Origin: Chionoecetes opilio
Lineage: Eukaryota > Arthropoda > Malacostraca > Decapoda > Majidae
Assembly: GCA_016584305.1 (NCBI GenBank)
Contig: JACEEZ010026294.1
Span: 68,531 to 132,530, forward strand
Reading direction: 5' to 3'
Length of the DNA: 64,000 nucleotides
The notes beneath the pieces are model-generated. The model was not told where the DNA came from. It saw only the letters and a list, made by a program, of their open reading frames with translations, and searched no databases. Of this stretch, positions 11,174 through 22,199 are shown piece after piece (the stretch's first letter is position 1; each line of letters opens with the position of its first letter). The translations under genes and the position numbers were made by a program.

Positions 11174-11670
11174 CGGTTGCCGGTCAGAACGTCCACGGGT
11201 GAAAACGTCCACTGTACAAAACGCCCACGGGGTCTACCATAACGTCCACGGGTGAGAACGTCCATTCATATCCATCTAACCTAAGGCGTTTTCTGCGGGG
11301 GATTTTTGGTTGCAATCGGAAATTTTTCGGTTGCAAACGGTCACAACAACAACAAATGATTGCGGGTCGGGCCAATCATCTTCCCTGGATGGTTGAACAG
11401 GGATCGAAATTTGAGCAACCGAAAATTTTTCGGTTGCAATCCGGATCCCCGCAGAAAACTCCTCTAACCTAACCTAAACTAACCTAACCTAAACTAACCT
11501 AACCTAAACTAAACTAACCTAAACTAAACTAAACTAAGCTAAACTAAACTAAACTAAAATAAACTAAACTAAACTAAACTAACATAACCCTGTGGACATT
11601 ATGACACGTGGACGTTATGGTCATTCTGAACCATGGACGTTTTGACCCGTGGACGTTCTGACTGGCTACC
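11174..11670. mobile_element. Fold-back element, GTCAGAACGTCCACGGG family
   Basis: The left terminus CGGTTGCCGGTCAGAACG and the right terminus (as complement GGTAGCCAGTCAGAACG) are inverted. Both are followed by repeated GTCCACGGGT motifs. GAATGTA flanks both ends (11167-11173 and 11671-11677), a 7-bp target duplication. The centre holds CCTAAACTAA-type repeats (11463-11585) and a GGTTGCAA inverted pair. No coding capacity. Confidence 0.7.
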
Positions 11671-11967
11671 GAATGTAGAGTAGTAATCAAAGTAGAACAT
11701 AGAACATTTCAAGCGAATGTGCCTTTGCCTAGAACACCTACCCTACCCGTATACTGAAACACTGCTTCCTGGGTGAATAGTTGTTTGACAATATATACCA
11801 ATTCCGATTTTGGGTAAAACGTGGTGGAAACATTGAATGTAGAATAGTAATCAAAGTAGAACATAGAACATTTCAAGCGAATGTGCTCTTGCCTCGAACA
11901 CTACGTACCCTACCATTATACTGAAACACTGCTCCCTGGGTGAATAGTTGTCTGACAATACTATAGA

Positions 11968-12746
11968 CAGGGAGGTCCCTAAGATACGAGCAGTTAGGTT
12001 CCACCTGGCGTACTCGTAAAGCGAAATCTCGTATTACGAAACACATGACTAATGGTAAAATATAGGTTTGGTTCCAGGACCCTATCAATAAAAAAAAAAA
12101 TAAAAAAAAAAAAAAACATGTTTTTCAAGCTAAAATAAACTATAGCAAACACAACAAACACACAGCGTCTATATTACCCACACTGTACTACCTATTCTGT
12201 AGAAAAAGCATTCTGAAAGAGAAAATAGCACACAAAATAACATAACTGCACATTAATTAAACATAAAACATGCATAACAAGCAAAAAAGACGTTGTAATG
12301 TAGGGGACGCCATGTGATACAAAAGAAGGTAGTGTAGCGATCCCAAGGTTGGGGCCGCACACCTGCTAATTACCCCTAAAGGTCAGGCCGCGCCATATGC
12401 TTAATTACCCTTCAGGTCACTCCTTGCTAGGGGTGAACTGACTGCGGTCCCAAGGTTGGGAACTCACACCTGCTAATTACCCCTAAATGTCAGGCCGCGC
12501 CATATGCTTACTTACCCTTCAGGTCACGGCTTGCTAGGGGTGACCTCACTGGGGTCAACCAAATCCCCCTTTGTCCAGCCTGGGAGTGGTAGGGCGCGCA
12601 TTTTGAACTTGATAATTTTACTCACCCCAGTTTGAATGTCGTATCATTGGATTTTCGATCTCGTATATTGAAAATAGACCCTAATTTACACATCTCGTAT
12701 CATCGGATTCTCGTATACCGAATGCTCGTATAACGGGACCTCCCTG
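11968..12746. mobile_element. pogo/Tigger-like MITE, copy 1
   Basis: The 779-bp non-coding element has termini CAGGGAGGTCCC / GGGACCTCCCTG followed by CGTATAACG-type sequence. It is about 95% identical to 27171-27941, including an internal tandem pair around GGGGCCGCACACCTGC. The terminal style and TA target (clear in copy 2) suggest the Tc1/mariner-pogo superfamily. The right flank is TA, but the left flank is GA, so the duplication is imperfect here. Confidence 0.75.
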
Positions 12747-12749
12747 TAC

Positions 12750-13521
12750 TAGTGATGGACCGAATATTCGCATGTTTTTTCAATATTCGCATTCGCACTC
12801 CCACTCGTAGTTGTTTGCGAATATGCGAATATTTTGCCCAAATCAATATACTTACAAAAAAAAACAAGTGAACATATTATTACACAAGCAAACATATAAA
12901 TGAATTAATAGTTTAGCCGAGCGTTAGTTAAAAGAACTGGGTGAGGAGGCGTAGTGGTAGCCAAGGCCATAGTCCTTTGAACACTAACTCCATCCTTCAC
13001 CCTTCAACAGAGTGGCAGCCACTACTCTGAAGATCACTGTTACTGAACTCAGTTCAATGCCTCGTGCGCTATACAGCAGTAATTAAGCATCTTCTCTGTC
13101 ACCCACGAGCACAATCAACTTTCTTTCAAAGAGAACAGTGTTGCCGCAACCTACTGCGTTATGACTTCCAGTCACACCAGTGTGGTTTGGGATTATTTCG
13201 AGATTATCTCTAGTGATATTGCACAGTGTAAACTGCAATAATAATTATTCATGAAAGTATTCGTGTAAGAGTAGGTCCTCGTCCCGCAACCTGGCAACAT
13301 AGAAACTTGAATGGAATATACTTTTTAGACAGTTATTTTTTAATGGGTGAACTCTTATAATACATACAAAATATTTCAGTTACCTGTATGATATTAAAAA
13401 TAGTGTATTACTTGAAATATTATTTAATATTCGCAATTCGCATTCGCATTCGCGAATATTAAAACCGAATATTCGCATTCGCATTCGCGAATACGGAAAA
13501 TAGACATTCGGTCCATCACTA
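12750..13521. mobile_element. hAT-like MITE
   Basis: The 772-bp element is bounded by the inverted repeat TAGTGATGGACCGAAT. Subterminal runs of GAATATTCGCATTCGCA variants lie at both ends. The AGTGATGG start and subterminal short repeats are typical of hAT elements. The flanking octamers CCCTGTAC and CTATATAC agree at only 5 of 8 positions, so the target duplication is not proven. It lies directly against the preceding MITE. Confidence 0.65.
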
Positions 13522-14049
13522 CTATATACGTTTTACCCAAGATCAGAATTGGTATACATGTACTATATTGTCGAATGCCGGACGTTTCGCCCCATGGATG
13601 TTTCGCCCCCGCCCAATCGCGGACGTTTCGCCCCACTTTAACGGACGTTTCGCCCCCATTTGCGGACGTTTCGCCCCCATTTGCGGACGTTTCGCCCCCA
13701 TTTGCGGACGTTTCGCCCCACTCGCGACGTTTCACCCCCGGATTCGCCCCACGGAAATTACTATACTGTTTCAAAACTGTTCATCAAATGACTACAAAAT
13801 CATCAGAAATACTGATCGATTTGTTTACGCACAAAATGATGACGAAATGCTGTTGTCGACCGGTCTTAAAGGGACAGTGTACTTCGAATTCCGTACTATA
13901 GTCAAAACAGGATTTGAGTGATAGTCAATTTTTCTACGATAATTTCCATATTTCTTCTTCAAATTTCTCCAAATTTTGACACACTTAGTTTCTAAACAAT
14001 ACCTAACTACACGTCAAATTTCATAAAAATCAGATGAGAAATAAAAAAA

Positions 14050-14610
14050 GTTCCTTCAGAAACGTCCATTTTAAAACATTTCTGGAATTTAGATAATTGA
14101 CAGCGAGCAAAGCTCGCTGTCGCTTACCATAAGACCCGTGGAACCAAGTTTCCGCCCAAAAGTGTATAACTACTCCTAAATATTGTCGGATTGAGCTGAA
14201 ATTTGACATGCAAGTAGTGCTGTCAAAATCAATGGGGGTCGTCGGAAGAATTTTTTTGCGTAAAACAAGCTCTTAATGAGTAATTAGCGTAAACTACTCC
14301 TAATTATTGTCGGATTGAGCTGACATTCGACATCCAAGTACTTAGTGCTGTCAAAATCAATGGGGGTCTGTATAACAAACTTTTTGCATAGAACAAACCC
14401 TTAATGAGTAATTCATGTAATGAGTTAATTGGCTGGAACGTGGCTCGCTGTCACGTTCCAGCCGCAAGAACTGAGCCAAAAGCAAAGGGGCCAGAGGCTG
14501 GACGCCTATACTTGATACAAAATGACTCTCCAAATCCCAGAAATTTTAATGGACGTTTCTGAAGGAACTTTTTTATTTCTTAACCGATGTTTATGAAATT
14601 TGACATGCAG
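14050..14610. repeat. Inverted repeat around AACGTCCATTTTAAA
   Basis: TCCTTCAGAAACGTCCATTT at 14050 is mirrored near 14549-14566, with flanking AAATTTCATAAAAATCAG mirrored near 14590. The core holds two near-copies of AACTACTCCTAAATATTGTC (14168, 14292) and a small hairpin GCGAGCAAAGCTCGC. Confidence 0.7.
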
Positions 14611-14944
14611 TTAGAAAAAGCCCTCTATGAGTGGCAGTCCATTCATTGGCAAACTGCCTCGGATGTAATAAAAACCCAATAACGAGACATTTTACAATTC
14701 AAATGCAATTTATTATATAAATGAGGCACTGATACAGAAACAAATTGACAGTGACATTACTTTGAACGTGGAGACAACAAGTACAGCACATCTACGAGAT
14801 TTATTATAATGATACAGAGACAAATTTACTTTCAGACAACAAATACAGCACATACCAGATTTATTATAATGAGAAACAATGCTACAGAATGATACGAATT
14901 CGAATGATACAGACAGTTTGCACAGCTTAATTAAAGGGAACCAA

Positions 14945-15063
14945 TTAAAGGTAATGGCCCACGAATAATTTTTCGTTACAATTAATGACTCATTGCTAAT
15001 GCTTAAAGCATTGGCTGACGTCATTAATCGTAACGAAAAATGATTTGTGGTCATTACCTTTAA
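14945..15063. repeat. 119-bp near-perfect hairpin
   Basis: TTAAAGGTAATGGCCCACGA through GCATT is followed by its complement ending TCATTACCTTTAA. The arms are about 57 bp with few mismatches. It is likely a short fold-back MITE. Confidence 0.75.
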
Positions 15064-15227
15064 GGTGAACATGGAGACAAAAGATACAGCACATCCATTT
15101 ATGATCCGTGTACATGTTACAAGAAATGTAAAAGCACATAAAGGGTAACACATAAAACAACCGAAATAAAATGTCCACATGAAGTTAACAGTCCACCAAA
15201 CAGTCTTTGTGAACACACGATATTCAC

Positions 15228-15431
15228 TCACTTTGGTCCATTTAAGTGAGCACAGGCATTCAGAAGCTGTAGGGCCGACTTTTCTCCTCGACTGTATTCA
15301 TCCCACGCCTGGAAGATTCTCCCCTGTAACTTCGTGTACTTCTTCCTTTGGTTTCGTTGAAGCTTTCCCTCGGACACCAAACGTACTTGGACCGCAACAA
15401 GCTTTGCCTCCGAATGCAGCAGTTCGATCAA
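15228..15431 (-). pseudogene. Unrecognised short frame in the fold-back interior
   Basis: The 67-residue minus frame begins MIELLHSEAKLVAVQVRLVS and has ordinary protein-like composition, unlike the repeat frames around it. I do not recognise a family. It could be a remnant of the element's former transposase or chance. Confidence 0.2.
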
Positions 15432-15693
15432 CGAGTAGAGCGGTCGTTTTCAGAGACACCAACTATTTTTTCTTGGCCTACAATAGGTGCTTGTTCTAAT
15501 AGAGATAGTTTTATTTTGCGCAAACCCATAAAAAAAAAAAAACTTAAATCCGAATTTTATGGTACAGTTTCTATTAAAAACACTGAATCTTGGTCTTTTA
15601 GGTTTTAATGAAACCTATAAGGTTAGGTTAGGTATACTTTGTGGTTAAGGTTAGGTTAGGTTTCATTAAAACCTATAAGGTTAGGTTAGGTTT

Positions 15694-15732
<39 letters not shown>

Positions 15733-15842
15733 GATTAATGGGTTTGCGCAAAATAAAACTATCTCCATTAGAACAAGCACCTATTTTAGGCCAAGAAAAA
15801 TTAGTCTGTGTCTCTGAAAACGACCGCGAAACTCTCGTCCAT
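15430..15842. mobile_element. Fold-back element carrying one satellite unit
   Basis: The arms 15430-15545 and 15732-15842 are inverted copies: ACGACCGC..., TTGTTCTAATAGAGATAG, TTTGCGCAAACCCAT. The loop holds a direct repeat of AAACCTATAAGGTTAGGTTA and a poly-T of about 34. Between them, at 15621-15660, lies one complete unit of the 1-1100 satellite on the opposite strand. Confidence 0.75.
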
Positions 15843-15851
15843 TATTACCCC

Positions 15852-16171
15852 TAACCTAACCATTACCGTCGGCGAGTTTTCCCCGATTTGTGTAGGGACG
15901 AGCATTTCAGTAGACGAGAGTACCAGGTACCATGAGGCAAGGATGGGTAATGTCACCGTGGTTATGCAACTTGTTTATGGATGGAGTAATAAGATAAATC
16001 AAAGCAAAATCTAACCTAGCCATTACCGTCGGCGAGTTTTCCCGATTTGTGTAGGCCCTGTAGGGATAAAAATATCGGTAGACGACAGTACCAGGTACCA
16101 ATAGGATGGGTAATGTCACGGTGGTTATGCAACTTGTTTATGGATGGAGTAATAAGATAAATCAAAGCAAA
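15852..16171. repeat. Tandem duplication of about 160 bp
   Basis: CTAACCTAACCATTACCGTC through AATAAGATAAATCAAAGCAA occurs twice (15852-16010 and 16014-16171). The differences are a few substitutions and small indels. Each unit has its own inverted motif GGTACC. Confidence 0.85.
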
Positions 16172-16339
16172 GGTTGGTGATGTTGGTATAGACTAAGAGT
16201 ATTCATTGGCTCGTAAAGTAACACTTAAACCATGATGTACCACTACTTATTATGAGGAAAGACAACAAAAGGAACTCAATTAATAAGGTATTTTAATACT
16301 ATCATAACCATGAATATGTACAATCTACAAAGAGAAAAC

Positions 16340-16720
16340 TACGACGATGAAAAAATTTCAGTTGTTTTGGGCGAAATTGATATTCCAGGTGCTATATTTC
16401 CGTGCTCGCTGACAACATAGAGAAGACCTGAGGTGATGGTTGATGTGCAAAGGCTTCTAAACCAGGAAAACAGTCACAGCAGAGTCTCATTAAGAAGTAA
16501 GCAAGTGGTAGGGACACATTACGTACCTACCAGTTGCTTAACTTTTGACGAGGCTCTGTTATCACTCTGTTTTCTTGGTTTAGAAGCCTCTGCACATCAT
16601 CCATTACCTCAGGTCTTCTCTATAGTGTTGTCAGCGAGAACAGAGCACAGTAATATAGCACCTGGAATATCAATCTCGCGCAAAATAACTCTAAATTCTT
16701 TCATCGCTGTAGTTTTCCTT
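16340..16720. repeat. Long hairpin with 170-bp arms
   Basis: GATATTCCAGGTGCTATATT, AGAAGACCTGAGGT and CAAAGGCTTCTAAACCAGGA occur in the left arm and as complements in the right arm, meeting near 16520. A 65-residue minus frame (16609-16806) reads through the right arm; no family is recognised. Confidence 0.75.
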
Positions 16721-16839
16721 TCGTAGGTCCACCCGCGGCGACCCCGCCTTATCCCCACAATGCACCGATGTAAACAAACCATGACGTAGTTATGTCTGGG
16801 GCCCATTATGCCAATAATGCATTTGAATTTCTCAGAAAT

Positions 16840-17290
16840 CGCATATAGTCCTCTTAAAAAAATAATAATAAAATAATGTCAAATACAACAACGTTACACA
16901 AATTCAATTTAATAAGGAGTGACATTCAGGTTAAATTAAAAGTATGTATTCACCAATAATTGCTATCAAGTGACGAGGTTATCAGAATGCCAAATCAAAG
17001 TGACGTATTCATCACTAATAATTGCAATTAAGTGACGATGTTGTCAAAATGCCAAATCACCATGCATTGTTATCAAAAAACGCCAAATCAAAGTAACGAA
17101 TTGAAATTAGATGAGAAAGTTATCAAAATGCCAAATTGAAATAACGGTTTCATCCCAATTCTATAAAATGACTAAATCATCAAATGTCTTCAAACACCTA
17201 GTAAAGTATTTGCATATTAACAAAAATGGATCAAACGCAAAGCGTATACTCGATATGATCCAAAGGCTATATATGGTATTCCAGCCGCTC
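16840..17290. other. AT-rich interior of the fold-back element
   Basis: Three or four imperfect copies of ATGCCAAATCAAAGTGACG occur between 16965 and 17150. No coding signal or other structure is recognised. Confidence 0.5.
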
Positions 17291-18605
17291 TAGTACGGAA
17301 TTCAGTACACTGTCTCTTTAAGACCGGTCAATAACAGCATTTCATCATCATTTTGCGCGTAAACAAATGGATCAATACAGGGATCAATATTTCTGATGAT
17401 TTTGTAGTCATTTGATGAAAAGTTTTGAAATAGTATAGTAATTTCCGTGGGGCGAATCCAGGGGACGAAACGTCCGCGAGTGGGGCGAAACATCCACGAA
17501 TGGGGGCGAAACGTCCGCTAATGTGGGGCGAAACGTCCGCGATTAGGAGGGGGCGAAACGTCCATGGGGCGAAACATCCGGTTACCATATTGTCAAACAA
17601 CTATTCACCCAGGGAGCAGTGTTTCAGTATACGGGTAGGGTACTAGTGTTCCAGGCACATTCGCTTGAAATGTTCTATGTTATACTTTAATTACTACTCT
17701 ACATTCAATGCTTCCACCATGTTTTACACAGGATCACAATTGGTATACAATGTCAAACAAATATTCACCCAGGGAGCAGTGTTTCAGTGCGTATTTGTGA
17801 GGTGTAGCTACTCGGGCCAAGGGTAGGTGGTGAGATCACTACACCGGGCAATCACGAACCATCAAATTAGTTTTTTTAACCTAAATAGCTCAACAAAACC
17901 TAACTCAAACCTACCCTAAGGCTTAAGCCTAACATAGCCTAAACCAAACCTTAACATAACCTAAATCTAACCTAACCAAAACTAAACGTAACCTAACTCA
18001 GCAATTATTATATAAAAATAAGTTAGATTTTTGGTTTCCGAAAGTGAATAACTACTGCACAATAAACTGAGCCGAAAATGATAGAGAAAAGTAAGCTGTA
18101 AGGCCTGTGGAGCTCGCCAACTCCTGCAGAATATTAACCCCTATGTGTTATAATGAGGTGCCTTCTGGGCTAATATTTAGAACATGACTGTGTATGGATT
18201 AAAGTATTTTTTACCGTTAATATATTCTACTGTTTCTATAGGTCAGAACGAGTGTGGAAGTATCAATGAAATGTTGTGCAAACATAATTTTTTTCATAGG
18301 CTAGGTTAGTTTAGTTTGAGGGTTAGGTTAGATTAGGTTAGTTTAATGGTTTGATTAGGTTATTATTTGATGCTTTTACAAATAGAGAGTGTTTTTTCCA
18401 GTCAAAACGTCTGAATAGTATTTTTAGAAATGTCATCACTTTTTCGAATTGCAAAAAACACACTTTTGAAGTTTGCACAGGAAAAAACTATCTCCATTAG
18501 GGAAAGCATTATATATTAAGTGAAAAAAAATCAAACTTGGTTGAAAATCTTGCAACAGTCATAAAAAAAAAATGTACCTACTGCACATACAAGACACTCA
18601 ATCAA

Positions 18606-18896
18606 TCAATCATTGGGGGAATACGCCAGGGGGCACGTCTCCTTGCCCACCCTACGACGCCACTCTCGGGGGTCACCACACACGAGTCCCCATGCAGGCT
18701 CCTTTCCCATACCAAGCAGCTCCCGACAAGAAACATCAACTTGCCCCAGACACGAGCCTTGTGGGCTTGGCCTCCTCCACGCCGGATTGTCTCTTACAGA
18801 TACAACCCGATGGGAAGGATCGATTTCAGGGTAGCGTGCCACATGCCCATATAGCCGAAGTTGGTGCTGACGGACTATGCAGGTAATAGGCCTCAA
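18606..18896 (-). pseudogene. LINE ORF2 C-terminal fragment in fold-back loop
   Basis: The 96-residue minus frame contains QLRLYGHVARYPEIDP, PAWRRP and WRRRVGKETCPLAYSPND. The LRLYGHVAR..DP..RV pattern is the usual C-terminal tail of many invertebrate LINE ORF2 proteins. Only this tail is present, so it is a 5'-truncated copy. Confidence 0.6.
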
Positions 18897-19193
18897 GACA
18901 CTACTGTATTGTTTTTCCGTCGGAAATCACTCGTTCCTGAGATACTAGGAGATATTAGTTTTTTTTACTTAGGAAGAGTATAAGTATAGAAGTATTCTTA
19001 TGTTAGGTTAGGGGGTAAATTGGTATAAATTTAGTTTATGACTGTTGCAAGATTTTCAGACACGTTAGTTTTTTTTGCTTAATATGTGATGCTTTCCCTC
19101 ATGGAGATAGTTTATTTCCCGTGCAACCCTAAAAAAAAGTTTTTTTTTTGCAATTCGAAAAAGTGATGACAAATTTCTAAAAAATACACTTTA

Positions 19194-19846
19194 CCGTAGA
19201 TAACAGTGAAGTCGCCAGTTCTACGTTTCTTTGTTATTTACAGACGTGTGGTGGCGTTAATACTTACATTTGTACATCCATGATTTCAGGAAAGTTAGAA
19301 GGGGCTATCTGGAGAGTCTGTGTCATTTTGTGTCTTCATCTGTGTCATAGATATAAATGTCAGGGCTATAAATGAACAAATGACAAAAATAAAACCGAGT
19401 GGCGACCTCACTATACCTACTACAGTAAAGTCGCCAGCTAGTATTTTAACCCAACAGTTGAGTCGCCACTCTGGGGAATTCAGGGAAATTAGAGGTAAAG
19501 TAAAACAAGTCTATATATATTAGCTGCGGAAGATGCTTGGATATATAAAAATTCCTCTGCCAACGTGAAAATAAATTCTATTAAAGTTTGAAAGATCTGG
19601 CAAGTCTGTGTCCTGTCGCCCGAAAAGCTACTGTTTACTACCTGTCATCGCGCGAAGAAAAACGTGAGAAGCAAAATGCGCAACAGTTATATTTGCAGAT
19701 ACAAAGCATAAAACAATGCTGAAACAGGGTAGATTATACAGCCATGATATAAACTACTGTGTAACATCTTCAGTGGCACATAAAAATCAGTAGTAATGCT
19801 ATAATTCGTAATATTTGGCGCCTGGCGACTTCACTGTTATCTACGG
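19194..19846. mobile_element. TA-flanked MITE, CCGTAGATAACAGTGAAG family, long copy
   Basis: The inverted termini CCGTAGATAACAGTGAAGTC / GACTTCACTGTTATCTACGG are bounded by TA on both sides (19192-19193, 19847-19848). The 653-bp interior repeats GTCGCCA motifs and has no coding capacity. A related 257-bp copy is at 51808-52064. Confidence 0.85.
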
Positions 19847-20589
19847 TAGACGTTTTGACGGGGGAAAAAACTCCATTTGTAAAAGCATCAAATAGTAATC
19901 TAATCAAACCATTAAACTAACCTAACCTAACCTAACCCTCAAACTAACCTAACCTAGCCTATGAATTTTTTTTTTTGCACAGCATTTCATTATTACTTTT
20001 ACACTCGTTCTGACATATAAAAACAGTAGAAAGGTAAAAAATACTTTAATCCAGACACAGTCATGTTGTAAATTTAGCCGGTAAATTTTCGCTATTGGGC
20101 AACCACTGATTTAGAGGCCGAAACTTGGTTTTCCTGAATATTTTTTGTGTTTTGAATGAATCTGGCACTCGTTTTTGTCGGAAATAAATGTTTGTTTACA
20201 GGTGTAGGGGGTGCCCGCCCTGCCCTGCAAACCTTGCTCTGCTTCGCACTGCCATAGTAATTATTGATTGTTATTAATTTTTTTTTTTTATCATCCGTTA
20301 CTAAACCAAACTCCAACTCTAGCCTAACCCAACCTAGCTTACCCGGTTCTGGCTGAAATAACTTGTGGGACCTGTGGGAAACCGGGTTTTTTGGGCAGGG
20401 GAACATCAGAAAGATATAGTTGCAGCATAAATGAAGTCCAAAATCAATCAAAGCACATAAGAAACACAAAAGAACACTTATTTTCCTTTAAAAAGCCTAA
20501 CCTAACCTAAGCTGAATTTAAATAATTTTTGGGGCCTTTCTGCCGTAGTAAGAAAAATAACCAAACCAAACTTATCTACCTTACTCTGA

Positions 20590-20800
20590 GTTATCAGAGG
20601 ATTCTTTGTCTTCAACCCTGCGAAGTTGCAGACTACTTGCTGGCCACCTTGCTGTGGCTCTGTTATCTATGGTACAGTACAGGCTTTATCAAAGCCCATG
20701 TCTCAGAACCATACATCAATACTGATCTTATACATGCTTCAAATACTCTTCCTCTGTTTTTCAGTGGTGTACTCTTGTTTATCAACAGTGCAGTGAGTGC
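20590..20800 (-). pseudogene. LINE RT fragment
   Basis: The minus-strand frame near 20790-20680 reads GRVFEACIRSVLMYGSETWA. R.Y.ACVRSVMLYGSETWAL is a hallmark of the RT thumb/connection region of RTE/R-type LINEs. The rest is degenerate. It lies about 115 bp upstream of GTF2F2 exon 2. Confidence 0.6.
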
Positions 20801-20914
20801 AGACAAGCAGACAAGCTCTCATACTTACATTTACTATGTACAATATCACTGTCACATTGTTACGAATAGATGTAATTGAAGCAAACCAGTAATGTCATTT
20901 TTGTATTCCTACAG

Positions 20915-20982
20915 ATCCCCAAGTACATGAGAGACAAGTGGGTTGAGTGTCCTGGTGATGTTGGCAAACTCCGTATACACAA
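20915..20982 (+). CDS. GTF2F2: GTF2F2 exon 2 (residues 24-46)
   Basis: The acceptor TTTTTGTATTCCTACAG precedes ATC. The exon encodes IPKYMRDKWVECPGDVGKLR then IH and two bases of Lys, and ends at donor AA|GTGAGT. KYxxxxW and VGKLRI are conserved in the TFIIF beta/alpha dimerisation barrel. Confidence 0.93.
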
Positions 20983-21040
20983 GTGAGTAAACATTTAAAT
21001 ATCCTGTAGTTTATTTATAGAAACGTTTGTTACCTCCTCC

Positions 21041-21110
21041 AAGGAGGTTATGTGATTGGTTTGGTCTGTATTCGGCCAGTTGTATTCATCTAGTGATTTA
21101 CAAGAAAAGA
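21041..21110 (+). repeat. Short dispersed-repeat fragment
   Basis: TACCTCCTCCAAGGAGGTTA with following TGGTTTGGTCTGTATTCG resembles a terminal motif common in LINE-type repeats of marine invertebrates. Only this fragment is seen, in intron 2. Confidence 0.35.
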
Positions 21111-21697
21111 GTTAAGCTCGTACTCTCCCATCACCATAACTAAACCTATGCCCTGTTTAACACATGAGTTACGTTGTTGGAAAGTCGAAGGTAGCCACAC
21201 CCACACCCAGCGTCTGTCTCCGTGACGCCTGTCCCTGCCCCGCCCCTTCTCCACTGCCAGGATGTGAGGAGGATCAGTTCCTCTGTGAAACACATGACAA
21301 TGGAGGAGCTGCTACAAAGAGTAGTTTGTAAAGGTGTGTGGCAGTGGACTAACCTTACAAGTGAATAACTCTGGTCCTGACACGACCTTGGAGGTGAAGT
21401 GTTCCTGCGATGCCTGCGTTGGTGGCCCGGTGGCAGCATCTGCAGTGCCTGACGTCAAGGAAACCTTTACTGAGGTCACCACTGGTCATGTCTGCCACTC
21501 CCTCCTCACCACCCAGGGCCTGGCAGGGTGTGATGCCTGTGCTGCTGGGCTGCACATGGCGTGGCACCTCATCATACCTGCACCTCAATCCTAATATCCT
21601 TTAAGTGCCTAATATCCTTTTAACCCTTTAAGTAATTGTCCAGACCATTTCATCATTCCTGATGTAATGTCACTGAAACTGTCTCTTGTTTTCACAG

Positions 21698-21834
21698 AGT
21701 GCCTGGAAAGTTGCCGGCTGTCACCTTTTCCTCAGGGGAGCAGATCCTGAAGGACAACAAGGTGGCCCGGGAACACAAGTTTAAGCTGCACAGCATCAAA
21801 GAAATGACACTTGGAGTTTTCTCATGCTCACTTC
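21698..21834 (+). CDS. GTF2F2: GTF2F2 exon 3
   Basis: The acceptor TTGTTTTCACAG precedes A, completing a Lys codon. It then encodes VPGKLPAVTFSSGEQI...VAREHKFKLHSIKEM...TLGVFSCSL. REHxFxL matches the human REHPFVLQSV segment. The donor is CTTC|GTAAGT, leaving phase 1. Confidence 0.92.
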
Positions 21835-22199
21835 GTAAGTTTTATTTATTTTACATTAAGTTTTGAAGTTTTTACATCTGATTTTGGTGCCTTTAATCTT
21901 CTACATTCAAGGCATAGAGATGAATAACCATTTGCAAACCAAGTTTAAAAAGAATAGTTTACTTTCTACTTACCTGATTATGCCATTACAATCTTTAGTC
22001 CTTGTAACATGTCAAGTGATATAGATAGATGAATATAGTTTATCAATTTTATTCAGTATCGATCAATTTAAAAAAAAAAATATGTAGATTGCAATCACTA
22101 AAAACTGCTCCATGTTTGTATGTTTTTGAAGGTGGCTTAAGTTAAAGGTTTGTTTAATCAGCCTTTGGACATTAGATTTGATCATTCTATTATTTTCAG

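Larger units (their letters stand above)
13573..17586. mobile_element. 4-kb fold-back element, CGGACGTTTCGCCCC family
   Basis: The termini carry tandem CGGACGTTTCGCCCC units (about eight left, five right, inverted), followed on both sides by the same roughly 150-bp unique inner arm (CGGAAATTACTATACT... left, complement at 17292-17450 right). ATATTGTC lies immediately outside both ends (13565-13572 and 17587-17594), an exact 8-bp target duplication. The interior contains further hairpins and only short, doubtful frames. It is non-autonomous or dead. The terminus resembles the smaller element at 11174, so both may belong to one family. Confidence 0.8.
11027..17848. repeat. Outer inverted repeat of the intron-1 nest
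   Basis: CCCGGTGTAGCGATCTCACC at 11027 and following bases (CACTGAAACACTGC, GGGTGAATATTTGTTTGACA, GGGTAAAAC) reappear as reverse complement at 17590-17848. The left arm is duplicated and interrupted (11027-11173, 11672-11967). The right arm is about 260 bp. The material between is a stack of later insertions listed separately. No clear target duplication was seen at the outer ends. Confidence 0.7.
18164..20082. mobile_element. Second large fold-back in intron 1
   Basis: The left arm (18164-18560) and right arm (19030-20082) are inverted copies: AACATGACTGTGT, GTTTGAGGGTTAGGTTAG, TTGATGCTTTTACAAAT, TCACTTTTTCGAATTGCAAA and ACTATCTCCATTAGGGAAAG. The right arm is stretched by the MITE at 19194-19846. 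The central loop holds a LINE fragment. CCTAA/TTAGG runs lie inside both arms. Confidence 0.75.

Noticed and set aside
12742..13529. Perfect 8-bp target duplication for the hAT-like MITE
   Set aside because: CCCTGTAC and CTATATAC match at only 5 of 8 positions, so the superfamily call rests on the termini alone.
14713..15231. 172-residue minus-strand frame as a gene
   Set aside because: It crosses the 119-bp hairpin at 14945-15063 and repeats of ATTTATTATAATGA; no domain is recognisable.
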